Source: Typhlomys cinereus (taxonomy: Eukaryota; Chordata; Mammalia; Rodentia; Platacanthomyidae). From it: a stretch of DNA of 64,000 bases. A model generated the notes under the pieces. It was not told where the DNA came from, searched no databases, and worked only from the letters and a program-made list of their open reading frames with translations. The first letter of the stretch is position 1. Every line of letters begins with the position of its first letter. The position numbers and the translations under genes were made by a program. Of this stretch, positions 1 through 12,575 are shown piece after piece. The stretch spans positions 372,001-436,000 of the forward strand of contig JALPQD010000393.1 in the NCBI GenBank assembly GCA_023101885.1, in the 5' to 3' direction.

Positions 1-1204
1 TAAGCTCAGTCCATGTTCTCAGCCCATCAGCTTCAGTTCACGTTCCCACACTTACAGATCAGTAACAGAGGAGAACACACACCATACAGCATTCACAGCA
101 GTTGACAGAGGGTGAGGGAAGTACAAGTATCATTTCACTTAACGCATTCAACTAATGTGGATTATTCTAAGAACAAAACTCAAAGTCTTCCAACAGATGT
201 GGATGTCCTTTGAATGCAAAAACATTCGTACATTATTTGCTATCATTGCTCTCTGCACACTCTCTCACCAAAGCCACAAGATTGAGTGACACATCTCGCC
301 AAGTTAAAAAATATCCATTTTGCACCACCAAGTCTCTGCACGCGCTCGCTCCTTGTCTCGCTCATACTAGCCTTTCATGCCTCAGCACCACCATCAATCC
401 CACACAAGGTTTCAAAAGTTCAAACAGTCTTCTGGTTCCATATCACAGCCTTGCATTCACAGCGTTGATACACTTCCATGAAATAAAGAGTAGCGGATAA
501 AAATGGACACCCACCGTCAAAGACGCAGCCTATGCAGCGTGATGACGAATTCTTGGATGAGAAAGCATGTAGACAGAAGAATTCCTATGGCAGATATTTA
601 CAGCGCTACTTTCAATGAAGTGCTTCTTCCATAAACATTTGAAATGAGATGAACTGCAGAGATTAAATGAAGGCTTCATATTGTACTTTTGTATATGAAG
701 GAAGACAAGTGTTAAAACAAAACCAAAAGAACCAAACACCATGACATCATGATCTCCCAAAAGGAGATTTTCCTAAGGAAAAAATCCATATGGTGGAATT
801 CAAATTAAAATAAGGAGAAAAGAATGTAGTTCTAACCAATGGTTTTCACTTTGAACATGCAAAGAATTCACTTAACAAGTCCAGGGATAGAATATTACAG
901 GAGAAACCTTTTGAGATCAATTGTAGTGTGTTGGTTTACTAAATAGGCAAACAGCAATTCACTTTCAACCACTCAATATTTTAACCCTTTATGTAACAAA
1001 ACTTATAAAATTCCTTTAAGCTCTTCCTCTTTTTCTAAAGAAAAATGTCAAAAATACTGCTGAATATACTCCACACTGAACAAACCAATCTTGAAAATTT
1101 GTAGTACATATGTATTTTACAATATACTTACCATGAGTTTAGAAAAATTTGAATCCCCACCATTCTACCACCAACCAACCAACCAAGCAACTAGAACCCA
1201 CTGC
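1..1204 (-). pseudogene. TARDBP: 3' UTR part of the TARDBP retrocopy (continues off the left edge)
   Basis: Read on the minus strand this continues directly from the TARDBP stop codon and matches the remembered mammalian TARDBP 3' UTR: the GTTGGTTGGTGG run just after the stop, the stretch that becomes AAATGTTTATGGAAGAAGCA near 620-640, and the GACGGTGGGTGTCC run near 510-530. In the parent gene this region carries the TDP-43 binding region through which the protein lowers its own mRNA. No intron is removed after the stop, so the source was the unspliced-3'UTR form. No poly(A) tail is reached; it should lie left of position 1. Confidence 0.9.
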
Positions 1205-2556
<1,352 letters not shown>

Positions 2557-3620
2557 ATATGTTTCTAACATGAATAGGACTAATTCTATGAATCTGCTCT
2601 ACCCAAGGACAGAGAAGCAAAGCTTCCTTGTTAAGAAACTGTAGCCCTCTCAGTTGCTCTCTCTAGTTAAATTTCAGTAAGGCAAATGGCTTTTTCTTTA
2701 CTTCACATCGTGGATTAAACAGCTTTTGTTTAGTTTACAGACTTCTGGAAACTTATGCATAGTAAAAGAGAAAAGAATATGCATTCTACAAACTTCCAGT
2801 CTTAGGAGCTGGGTGTTTCTGGTCTGTCTCTTCAAATTTGTTAGGTCAACAGAAGAAGAAGGAATAACTTTTGGATGAGAAGAGGTGAGAGAGAGATGAT
2901 CTTTTCAAATGTTGAATTTCCATTCTCCAGATGGGAGTTAGCATGGCAATATCAAATCAGGGGAAGATTTAACCTGGGAACGTTGAACTCAAGGTAGTGG
3001 GTATAATCAGTTAGGGAGCTGAATTTTCTCGAGTTAACATTCTAAGTGAATAGAGAGCTGACTACCACCTCCCCAGGGTAGCATTTAAAAGACTACTAAA
3101 AACAGTGAAGCTATCTGAGACTAGAAAAGACCTCTCAAATTAAAATGTAAGCTACTTTTTACTTATTCAAAGTCTTCTGCAAGTTGGTCTGCATGCCCCA
3201 TACTTTGGTAACTTAGGAGTAAAGGGGTTGCCTCTGTCTTGTGACACTGCTACCGCATAAGTTATACTTAAGTCTCTATAATCGAGGAAGGTAAGAATAT
3301 AGGATCTACAGCAGATCTTAATTGCATCAGTTTAGAAAAGATACAGGTTTTTCATATAATTAATTGTTGAGAAAGTCATATGGTCCCATATGCATATTTT
3401 TTCAGACAAAAATTGCTAGGAAACTATAGAGAAGCATGTACAATAAAAGTACAACTTGTTTCTTTTTGAAGAATAGGTCTGAAGTCAGACTATCAGGGTC
3501 TAAATTCTGATTTCCTCTGACTTTGGATGAGTAATAACAGTAAGTCCTATGTTATGGAGGATTTATGAGGTTTGAACGAGTCAATGCAGGCAAATAAATG
3601 CTTGGAAAAATTAACTTTGT
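2557..3620. other. Single-copy flank, no gene seen
   Basis: AT-rich sequence to the right of the TARDBP retrocopy. I recognise no repeat family, coding exon or RNA gene. Open frames are short and lack codon structure. Confidence 0.5.
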
Positions 3621-3621
3621 A

Positions 3622-3985
3622 TTAGTTATGCTTTTTTAGGTCGTTATGACAAAATAACTGACATAACAACTCACAGGAAGGTTTCTTTTGGCTTATGATT
3701 CCTGAAGAATTTCCCTCTATCGCTGTGGGAAGACCATGGTACTGGAAATAGCAGAGGCTCCGCATGTTTCCCAGTTGGACAGCAGAGAACGTACTACACC
3801 TGACTCCACCAGCCAGTCTAGTCTGTGTGGATAACAAACTGTCAAAAATAAACCTCTCACTCAAACTGAGACCAAATAAAATGAAGCCAGTAAGAAACCA
3901 CAGCCACAACAGTGAAGCTGGTATATTATTTCACTGCATCATCACTTCAGGAAGCAAGATGGGCTGATAGAGACTCCTTCGATAT
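3622..3985 (-). mobile_element. Old hAT-like (URR1-type) interspersed repeat
   Basis: The stretch with TATGACAAAATAACTGACA and TTTCTTTTGGCTTATGATT resembles the rodent repeat head that reads 'TGTGATAAAACACCATGACC...GGTTTATTTTGGCTTA'. The same signature occurs at 32255-32640. I attribute it from memory to the nonautonomous hAT-Charlie group URR1. It is heavily diverged and its right boundary is uncertain. Confidence 0.4.
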
Positions 3986-4115
3986 TTGGGTGGATTTTGC
4001 CTCATAGGGAAGCCTAGGAGGAAATGACAGGCTTTCAGGATGAAAACTACATGGATCTCAATATTTGTTTACATCATTCAGTGATAATTTCTCTAGGCAA
4101 ACATGACAGCTAGAG

Positions 4116-4641
4116 TTATTTATTTATTTTTATGTTCTGTTTGTGATTTTTTATTTCTTCCACTCATACAAAATTGATAAGTACCCCACTCCTCTCCTTC
4201 CCTCCATCCCTTCCTGCGTACCCTTGCTCCCTCCCCCCTTTTCCTTTTCCCTTTCTCCCAGTGCTCCCCCCCTCATTCCTGGAACATCCTTTAATGTGCA
4301 TGTCAAATTTCCCCCTGGGTCCTCTTCTCTGATGAGGTGTAAGGACTCAGTGGCATTGCCTAGAGCTCTTTTTTGTGTTCCCCATCTACCTTTGAATGTA
4401 CTCTCATAATCAGACTGTATTTTAACAGCATTTTATCTCTGGCCAGGGGGTGATATCCAATACCCATCAGGATGGAGCCAAGGGCGGTGCAGGAGCAGCA
4501 AAACTGAAAAAAAAATCAACAAACCATAATTCAGAAAATCAGAGGCTCTACATCAACCACCTGGAACCTGGCCAGCCTAATCTCTCCCTATCCTAAAGCT
4601 CAGGGAAATTTGTGGAAGAGAGGGTGGTGAGATAGCTAGAG
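4116..4641 (-). mobile_element. L1 3' end with 5' inversion (twin priming)
   Basis: Positions 4130-4387 are an L1 3' end in minus orientation (CACTCATACAAA..., pyrimidine-rich tract, then the TGATGAGGTGTAAGGACTCA segment). Positions 4388-4641 are an upstream part of the same 3' UTR in plus orientation (ACCTTTGAATGT to GTGGAAGAG), alignable to 38951-39190 of the plus-strand L1 in this window. The ~210 bases corresponding to 39190-39400 are missing at the join. A head-to-head join with loss at the junction is the known twin-priming product. Possible short target duplication AGCTAGAG at 4108-4115 and 4634-4641 (weak). Confidence 0.8.
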
Positions 4642-5505
4642 GTCAGATGCTAATATTTTGGAAGGAGTGACAAATGTATCATAATTCCTCTATGCCAATT
4701 TATACATTAGGAAAATCTCAGAATCCAAGACCCAAAGAAAACAATTGCTTCAGAAAAGACAGAAACAAAAAGATTGGAGGGAGCGAGCTTTGGGTGGGGG
4801 CACTGGTGTTTACTATAGATGTGGCAGACTGAATTGAAATGTGGTACAGGTAATAGGCAAGGTCCTTCTAAATAAATGGCTGAATCTAGTGAAACTAGAT
4901 TTAGACTTACAGTTATTTTCCTTTCACTTGATTGCCTCAGAGATTTCTAAGAAATATGAAGCAGGAAGAACAACAAAATGGACAGAACATATTTACTTTA
5001 CTGGCAACATTTAAGTCATTAAAATCAGATTGTATGTGACATAAAGATGAAGTTGCCTTTTTTCAAAGGACTGAGAGTACAAAGTGGAAAGAACATTTTC
5101 ATCATTCTCTTATAAGCAATATCCATTTCAGATTGTTCTTTCCTATTCTCCCCTATCAGGAAGCAGGGTTCCACTCACATATGCCAACAATTAAGAGACT
5201 ATTCACACGGCCTAACATTGACTGTGCAAAACTGGTTAGAACAGGACTTGTCCTCAAACTTGTAATTTGTTCTGCTAGGCTCTTACATTTATTTGGATGT
5301 TTTGATAAGATATCTGAAACATCAGCTCCTAATAATTCCACAGAATAAACTGCTTCTGGAGTTATCATGCTGAATTAGGGGAGTGGTCTCCTATCCTGTG
5401 TTATTTATTCCTGATAGTTCAAACTTCCCTTGTCAGGAAGGGATATGACCCCATGCTCTGGGGATCATGAGAAGGAAACCCTCTATGCTCCTGACTTCAA
5501 AAATT
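4642..5505. other. Single-copy stretch, no gene seen
   Basis: No recognisable repeat or coding exon. It contains ordinary AT-rich sequence and short chance frames only. Confidence 0.45.
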
Positions 5506-5509
5506 TTTA

Positions 5510-5640
5510 ATTTTTTTTAATTTTGAGAAAAGGTCTCATATAGCTCAGACTGGCCTTGAACTTATAAGTAACTGAGGATGACCTCTTATCATCCTGCCTC
5601 TGCCACTCAAATGAAATCCAATAGACACTGTATGTCCTAC
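5510..5640 (-). mobile_element. Diverged B1-type SINE
   Basis: It reads as a reverse B1: 'TTTTGAGAAAAGGTCTCATA' followed by CAGACTGGCCTTGAACTTATA and CATCCTGCCTCTGCCACTC. B1 derives from 7SL RNA. It is old and diverged, and lies head-to-head with the B1 pieces at 5645-5865. Confidence 0.65.
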
Positions 5641-5644
5641 TGTT

Positions 5645-5865
5645 TGGGTTGCCTGGCATGGGGATACATACTTCTAATTCCAACAATTTGGAAGATGGGG
5701 CAGGATTATTGTGCACTGAAGGCCAGGCTAGACTGCATAGTAAATCCCTATGTTAGAATCAAGAATAGAACGTGCCTGTAAATCCAACTTTGAGGAACCT
5801 GAGGCAGATGATTATTCTAGGTCACCATGCAGTGACTCCTGTCTCAAAAACATAAGCAACATCAC
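5645..5865 (+). mobile_element. Diverged B1-type SINE pieces, plus orientation
   Basis: It reads CCTGGCATGGGGATACATAC, then CCAACAATTTGGAAGATGGG and AAGGCCAGGCTAGACTGCAT. A second B1-like unit follows (GTGCCTGTAAATCCAACTTT, GAGGCAGATGATT, ACTCCTGTCTCAAAAA). It may be two half-units or two insertions. Confidence 0.6.
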
Positions 5866-7424
5866 AAATTCTGTATTGATTCCCCATCCCTTTCCTTAAA
5901 AGTCATTTTTGGAGTAGTGGACAAGTTTAAGGAAGCTGAAGTAGTCATGTAATACTGCTTGTCTGAAATCACATTAGCAGATATAGCATACATTTTTCCC
6001 TTTGAATTAAGGAAGTAAGTATGAAGTTCTGACAGAAGAATGAGAACAATTTGTTGAGATTTCTGAGATTTTTATAGCCACATTGCTTCTTTGTTAGGGA
6101 CTTTCAGAAGATGACAGATGGTACATTCAGTTGAACTTCCCCAGCCAAAGAGCTGTACACTTCTCTCTGGGATAAGCATGTTTTCTCCAGTGTATGGCTA
6201 TGTTAAAAGGAGCCTTGTGGCATCCTGTATTCTTGTCTGGGAATCTTAAATGGCCTGTAGTCAGAAGCAATAGCAAAGGGATTTGACTAGACAGTGTGAA
6301 GACTTGAAATGAGGGACTTACTTGCAGGCCAGAAATGAAGAAGTAAGTGTGGCTTTCCCCTGAAGCTCTGGAGCTTGCTTTCAAACTTTGCTCCCTGTTA
6401 AGTGTGCAGATTTGGTCCGCTGAAGCCAAAACTGAGTTAGCTGCAGGGAAGAGCTTAGCAATCATTATATAAAACATCACAGGGTCATGAAGCAGCTTTT
6501 GAGTTAAGAGCAGAAAGATGCAAAAAAAAAAAAACCCAATGATTAGAGACAATTTGATCATTGTACATTCCCATTCTGAGTGCCAACACACAAGCAATGA
6601 ATTCATGTAGTAAAGTTTCTGTTCTGTTGTGTTTTTCTTTCCATCAATTATCATATTATTATTAAACATCTTCCAGGTAACCAGTAATACCAGGTTATAT
6701 TTCTCTAAAGAGATTATCTCAGGATTTAAAAGGGAAAGACTTTGTTGAATAAATTAATGGGAAAATAAGACACCTTAAACATCAAGAACAAAAACAATTT
6801 GTTGAGATTTCTGAGATTCTTTTAGCCACATTGCTTCTTTGTGAGACTATAGTGTAAGGACTTAGAAAGAGGAAATCTGTAGTCTTGTTGTTTAGCTTTG
6901 TGGGCAAAAGTGTCAATCACTGAAGGAGGTATACCGATGCTCAGAGACTCATGAATATCCTGGAATTATAGCCATAACATGGTATATATATAGCTATATC
7001 CCTTTTGTATATTTTGGAAAGTTGACTGGCAATCTTACTTTTTTCCTTTACTTATTTGACACAAAATTTGTTTAATTTATTACATGTGGTATGTTGTTTT
7101 GAAATACATATAATCTTTGGCATGACCAAATCAAGCTAGCTAACATATACATTACTCACAAAAAACATTTTTATCACAGTAAGAACCCTTATGATCTCTC
7201 TTAGTAGTTTTCAAGAATACAACTATCATTAACTATTATTCAATAAATTTAATTCTTCTCCCAATAGGAACTACTGAAAATTCTTAAAGTGATCTATGTT
7301 AGAAAATTAAGAATCAATGTTTTATAATAAACATTCTTGGTGAAAAAAATTAGGCCAATTATTGGGTAGAAGAGCTATTTTAATTCTGTGAGTAAAGATG
7401 TCTAATTTCACAATTTATTTAAAG
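5866..7424. other. Single-copy stretch with an internal direct repeat, no gene supported
   Basis: AT-rich DNA. A 180-codon open frame on the minus strand (6669-6127) has no recognisable domain and includes a run of Phe from a poly(A) tract; I treat it as chance. The 50-bp direct repeat here is listed separately. Confidence 0.45.
6045..6842. repeat. 50-bp direct repeat at 748-bp spacing (6045-6094 and 6793-6842)
   Basis: Both copies start AACAATTTGTTGAGATTTCT and end CACATTGCTTCTTTGT. They agree at 48 of 50 positions by eye. Weaker similarity continues to the right (TAGGGACTTTCAGAAG versus TAAGGACTTAGAAAG), with about ten extra bases in the second copy. They are not SINE or L1 sequence that I recognise. 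Confidence 0.85.
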
Positions 7425-7439
7425 AATTAGCTGAATCTT

Positions 7440-7992
7440 GGAAAAACAAAGACTCTACATCAACCACCTGGAATCAGGCTAACCTAATCTCTCCCCATCC
7501 TAAAGCTCAGGGAAATTTGTGGAAGAGGGGGCAGTAAGATTGTAAGAGCCTAAAGATGGGGAGGAGCAACGATATGCAAGATACTTCACATGTTAAGGCC
7601 GAAGTAATCATAATAGGACTTTGTATGACCTATGCAATTACCAACATATCACTGAACCCCCAAAGTCTAGCATGGATCACAGGCACTAGGATCCTAGAGG
7701 CAAGAGATTAACAGCCACAATAGTGTTCCTATACTAAAGGGGAACACAAAAAGAGATCTAGGCAATGCCACTGAGTCCTTATACCTCATCAGAGAGGAGG
7801 ACCCAGAGGGAAGTTTGACATGCACACTAAAGGATGATCCAAGAATGTGGGTGGGAGGAGAGGGAGCACTGGGAGAAACGGAGGGGAGAAAGGAAAGGGA
7901 AAAGGGGAGAGGAAGCAAGGAGATACAGGAAGGGGTGGAGGGAGGGGAATGGGGTACTTATCAGCTTTGTATGAGTGGAAAAAATTTAAAAA
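7440..7992 (+). mobile_element. 5'-truncated L1 (3' UTR only) with perfect target-site duplication
   Basis: Plus-orientation L1 3' UTR from CTCTACATCAACCACCTGGA through the purine-rich tract (GGGAGGAGAGGGAGCACTGG...) to GTATGAGTGGAAAAAATTTA and an A-rich end. It is flanked by a perfect 15-bp duplication AATTAGCTGAATCTT at 7425-7439 and 7993-8007, a standard mark of L1-mediated insertion. It contains no ORF1 or ORF2 sequence. Confidence 0.93.
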
Positions 7993-8007
7993 AATTAGCT
8001 GAATCTT

Positions 8008-9882
8008 TAACTATCTATAGAGGTACAGATTAGACTGTAAAGCATTATCTAACTCTCCATACCTACCTTCTTTGAACCAATGATTATATAATATTTTCAT
8101 TTTTGTTTGTTTCAATTTATTTAATGTCTCCTTATACATTGCTTGAATTTGGAAGCAGTTGCTGGGATAAATGAAGAGCTAAAAAGCTAATTATAGTACT
8201 TGGTTTGACAAATCACTTAGTGCTTAAGTGTCTCGGAAGCTAGACTTTCCTCTCTGATTAGGCTGTGGATCATGTGATTTCCCCCCTGCAGGAGGCAACT
8301 AGGTGAATTGATATTAAGAATCATGGTAAACATTAAGCTGAAATATGTAGTTTTGATGCCCAGAAATTTCTTATTGATTCTGTCCTCCTCCCAAGTGTTG
8401 TTCAACTGTTAACATGATTGAAAGTCAATGCATCTTGAAAAAAAGAATTATCTTTCATAACCCATGGAGTATATCTTTGGACATTGGAGAGTCATCTTGC
8501 CCATATTTTCTGAGATGATGGAACTGAAGCTGTCATTTTAAAGGCTTGGAAAGTCTTTTTCATTTCCCCCTAGATTTTCCCTTGATGGTCAATTCCGCAA
8601 GCTAATATATAGATTGCTACAATATATAATTTCCCCAAATATTAATTGCGGTGTAATTGTGGAGAGACCATGGAGAAGAAAACTTTAGTGGTGCAGTAGC
8701 ATGGTTAGTTTTAATTCTTTTTAAAAATGGAAGATTTGAACTAGCTCCGAGTGTCAGAAAGATGTATTTTTCCAGAACAGCAATAATTAAAATTGACTGA
8801 AAGTTGTCTGAAAAGGTGGAGTGATATCTGCTAAATCTTGGACACAAGAGGTTGAGCTGCTTAAAATTAATTCTCTATCTTATTTCCACAGTTAAACTTC
8901 CTTTCTTTCTAAAGATTTCAAATTATGGCACTGCTTGGACAGACTACTGCAAACTTTGTTTCCATGTTGTTTTCACTTGCTTTGCTAATGACAGAACAAG
9001 GAGACTACAGATTATGAAAAAGATTCTGAGAGAAGAAAATATTTGATTGATTTGGAAAGGTATCATTCAAAAAACGTCATTATGCCAAACAAAAAACACA
9101 GTTGTGATATTTAGGGGTTGGTCTGGCTCTGGATAGAAAAAAAATAATTTCTACATCAGAGTAAATTTGTGCAGGTTGAAGACCATTGTGGATAGGCGTA
9201 TTGGATACAGAGGAAGACAAGAAAAACAAACCAGAGATGCAAAGCAATGTATATGCTTTTGATTATCATGTTGATTTCAGAGGTTTTCCCAAATAGTCAG
9301 GAGTCAAATGATAGATATATGTACATATTTTTGTTACAAAAAAATCAAATCAGAAACCATTCTATAGTTTACTTCAGAGTCTGAATTTTCCCATTTGTGA
9401 GGTTTGGAACTAGTCTCTTCACATGAGAAAGAGTTGAGAACTTTGGTGCTTATTCGGTTTGGTGAGAAGCAAACTGGTGATCTCTTCTACCCTTGAAAGT
9501 TCCCCTTATAGACACACAATCATGAAAAGTAGCTCGATCATTTTACATACTTGGTGTAATTCTATATCTCCTATGAATAGTGAAAAACGCTTATTAGTGG
9601 GGCCCATGAAAATTATTTTACAGTCAGATAGAAAATGAAGGCATTTGAGATACCAATATTTAATGTAGGAGAATCAAGTTGTGAAGGATGTTAAATGAAA
9701 CAAAGTAGCAATCAAGTAACAATGAGATAATTGCTATTCAGTAGTCTAAAAAAAGGCAGAAGCAGTAATAAATATTAGGAATCTGATTCTTCCCTCTTAA
9801 GTACAGTGCTAGAGTTAATGTTTATGCATGCATATATGTATGATCAGTGGTAGCCTCTGACCCATGGTTGGGCATATGATTC
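8008..9882. other. Single-copy stretch, no gene seen
   Basis: No repeat family or coding exon recognised. The part near 8560-8880 includes AT-rich homeodomain-like motifs (CAAATATTAATTGC, GTGTAATTGTGG) and could be conserved non-coding DNA, but conservation cannot be judged from one genome. Confidence 0.4.
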
Positions 9883-9897
9883 AAGATGCCCAGTGGA

Positions 9898-10215
9898 GGG
9901 GCTGGAGAGGTGGCTCAGGGGTTAAGCCTCTGCCTTGCAGACGGAAGGTCCTGAGTTGGGATCCTAGACCCCACATATAGAAGCCAGGCGGAATCGGGGG
10001 GGGGGGGGCGCCCTGCATTTCTGGTCCTGGTAGGGCGGAGCCTTTGAATCCTCGGGCAGAGTAAACAAGGAGGAGGTGGAGGCGTTCATGGTGGTTCCTG
10101 AATTCGTCTGTGGTTCTACACACACATACATACATACATACACATACATACACACACGTGCACACATGCATGCATGCACAATTGAATAAATAATAAATTA
10201 AAAAATTAAAAAAAA
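9898..10215 (+). mobile_element. Young tRNA-derived SINE with 15-bp target-site duplication
   Basis: The head GGGCTGGAGAGGTGGCTCAG carries an RNA polymerase III A box (TGGCTCAGGGG) and a B box about 40 bases later (GAGTTGGGATCC). The body is GC-rich (CCAGGCGGAATCGG, GGTCCTGGTAGGGCGGAGCC, AGGAGGAGGTGGAGGCG), followed by a CA/TACA repeat and an A-rich tail. It is flanked by AAGATGCCCAGTGGA at 9883-9897 and 10216-10230. It is the same family as 17509-17793 and 34948-35238. The head resembles those of B2 and the jerboa DIP SINE, but the body is not one I can name. The many His/Pro/Cys-rich frames here are artefacts. Confidence 0.93.
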
Positions 10216-10230
10216 AAGATGCCCAGTGGA

Positions 10231-11840
10231 TAACTGAAACTAAACTGTGATAATGGTAACAGTTGATCAGACAACCAACTTCTAGTATGATGGATGAGAA
10301 GCATGTAGAACATGGATACACTGAAGAAAGGAATGATGCATGTCCCAGGCAGGGCAAAGAAGACATTATGAGATTGCATCACATTATTCAAATTTGTGCA
10401 CAATTTAAAACTCATGAGTTATTTCTGGATTTTTCTATTTATTAATGAATCCACAGAAAGTGAAACCATGAATAAAGAATAACTGCTGTATAAACTTTTC
10501 CTAAAATTTTGGAAAAATTATTAAATTAAAAAAAGAATAGAGATATGATGAAATAGAAATTGAAAGAAAGTTTGAAATCAAAAGAAGGAGGCGGCAGAAA
10601 GTATAAGGGCTGAGAGACTGCCTGTATTGCTGATCTGATAGTTAGCTATTCCCTTACTCACTGGACCTTGGTTTTCTTTCATAAGAATATTTTTACTTAA
10701 TTAATTGAATTGTTAATAAGTAATCATACATTATATATGTGGAGTGCCTTTTATAGACTCTGCTACATGAAAATGATCAATAAATGGCCCATCTTCTACT
10801 TATATTGCTTTTACCACATGAAATGACCTGATTCCCCTAAGAGAATTTACTGGAAAATGCTTCTAGTTGTGGGCTATTGAATGGAATTGACCACAATATT
10901 TGTTTTTCCCTGACTAGGACAAATCATTATGGAAACATAGAATTAGAACTGGAGATGTCTGCTATATCTAAAATACTAACAATTTATCTTTAGTAAGTTA
11001 ACATTTTTTGTTTTCTTTATGTTATTATTTTAACTTCATCTATGTGAAGTAGATGGTATAATTGAGTATCAATGACTGAGATAATATCTATAAAGCTGAT
11101 GTGCTTACTGGACTGTCATATCCAGATGTGGGAGTGTTGATTGTTGACTAGCTTTGAGCTGCTTTTTTTTAGAAGTTAAATCTTTTGTCTTACTGGAAAT
11201 ACTTCCTTTCTTTCATATTGAGTATATGCACAGTGTCTCACAAACTGTCCTTTGCAAAATGATTTGAGTATTACTTTGCAATTAACAAATTGTGAACCTC
11301 CAAATTCACTGGAATTTAAACTTATTCCAGTTTGTTTTATATACTCTATCTTAGTATCTTAAGCAGCATGTTTCATATAGTTGCCATGTGGAAAAATAGT
11401 AATCCAAAAGAATATAAAATCAAAACTAAAAAAATAAAAACTTCAGGGCACATTACTTAACAAATATAGCATAATGAAGCCTGCCAGCCATGTTAGTTAC
11501 AATACTGGGCAGATGGCTATTTTCAACCCAAATTCAATTAATATTCTAAAAAATACTTGGGTCTATATTAAACTTGTTATTTCCAGATGTGTTACTTAAC
11601 TGTGCGATGTTAAGAATGTGAGAGCTGATAATGATAGTTTCATGTGAAAACATGTCATTCAACATATAAAATATAAATCAACTTGTTTTTATCAAATATT
11701 TTCATTAAAAATTTTTATGCTGACCTCTACTAACATCAATAGAAAGAATATTATTTGCAAAATGAGGCAAAATCAAAGTCACTTCATACTTTTAAATAGA
11801 ACTACAACATTTAGTTTCAAACTTCATTTGGAGAATAAAT
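10231..11840. other. Single-copy AT-rich stretch, no gene seen
   Basis: No recognisable repeat or exon. Confidence 0.45.
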
Positions 11841-11842
11841 GA

Positions 11843-11999
11843 TGAACCAGATATGTTGGCTCCCAACTATAATACCAGCACTGAAGAGGCAGCGACAGGA
11901 GGATTGCTACAAGTTTCAGGTCAGCCCAATCTATCTAGCAAGTTCCAGCCAGGTTAGCCAAGTCTATGTAGCAAGTTCCAAGTCAGCCAGGGCTTCAAA

Positions 12000-12000
<1 letters not shown>
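11843..12000 (+). mobile_element. Diverged B1-like SINE with internal duplication
   Basis: ATACCAGCACTGAAGAGGCA, GACAGGAGGATTGCTACAAG and GTTTCAGGTCAGCC follow B1 order. The segment 'CTA(T)GTAGCAAGTTCCA..GCCAGG' occurs twice in tandem near 11935-11990, so the right part is duplicated. It ends in the TG microsatellite. Confidence 0.55.

Positions 12001-12003
<3 letters not shown>

Positions 12004-12043
<40 letters not shown>
12004..12043. repeat. (TG)~20 microsatellite
   Basis: Uninterrupted GT/TG tract at the 3' end of the B1-like SINE. Confidence 0.97.
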
Positions 12044-12046
<3 letters not shown>

Positions 12047-12130
12047 CATATATATACATGCAAATTAAAATTCAAATCAAAAGAAAATAAATAAAAGAAG
12101 TGATTTGAGGATTTGAATATGAATACATTT

Positions 12131-12314
12131 TTTGAATGTGTGCCACAAGTCCTGAACCCTCATTAAGTAGATGACTCAGAGGAAACTTCACCCATATAAG
12201 ATGGGAGAGAGCAGGCAGGAAACATCAACAGAGATGAGGGAGGAAGGAAAGGGGGAAGAGACAAAATGATGTGGGGAGTGAGAACAAGTGGGTGACTATG
12301 CCAATAGTTTCTCA
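12131..12314. mobile_element. Rearranged L1 3'-UTR fragment between 23-bp direct repeats
   Basis: Plus-orientation L1 3' UTR sequence (GCCACAAGTCCTGAACCCTC through GAGAACAAGTGGGTGAC) matches the reverse complement of about 19540-19690. It then switches to antisense of a more upstream part (GCCAATAGTTTCTCAAGGA matches plus-strand 19868-19886 at 18 of 19). A 23-bp perfect repeat, beginning AGGATTTGAATATG and ending AATACATTT, flanks it at 12108-12130 and 12315-12337. There is no poly(A) tail and no true L1 3' end. Confidence 0.75.
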
Positions 12315-12575
12315 AGGATTTGAATATGAATACATTTGTGTTTTCCATCACATCTGATAAAGTATGACAGGACATGCATCACAGAAAAGACAAAAAAATC
12401 AATTTTTAAAAGATTTTTAAGAAACAATTTCTGAGCAATGATATTTAATCTGATATTCGTAATCACATCATTTAGTGAGCTATTTATAGGGCTGGATAGC
12501 ATCCAATTTGTTGTATAGACCAAAGTAAAAGGCATTGCTTAACAAATAAAAATATGCAATTGGGCTTTAATAGTC

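Noticed and set aside
6127..6669. 180-codon open frame, minus strand
   Set aside because: No domain or family resemblance; a poly(A) tract supplies a Phe run; flanks give no exon or promoter signal. Likely a chance frame.
9898..9990. tRNA-like sequence (A and B boxes)
   Set aside because: It is the head of a SINE repeated eight times in the window, not a tRNA gene; no cloverleaf or anticodon stem is preserved.
9881..10366. 161-codon His/Cys/Val-rich frame, minus strand
   Set aside because: It runs through the SINE and its CA/TACA repeat.
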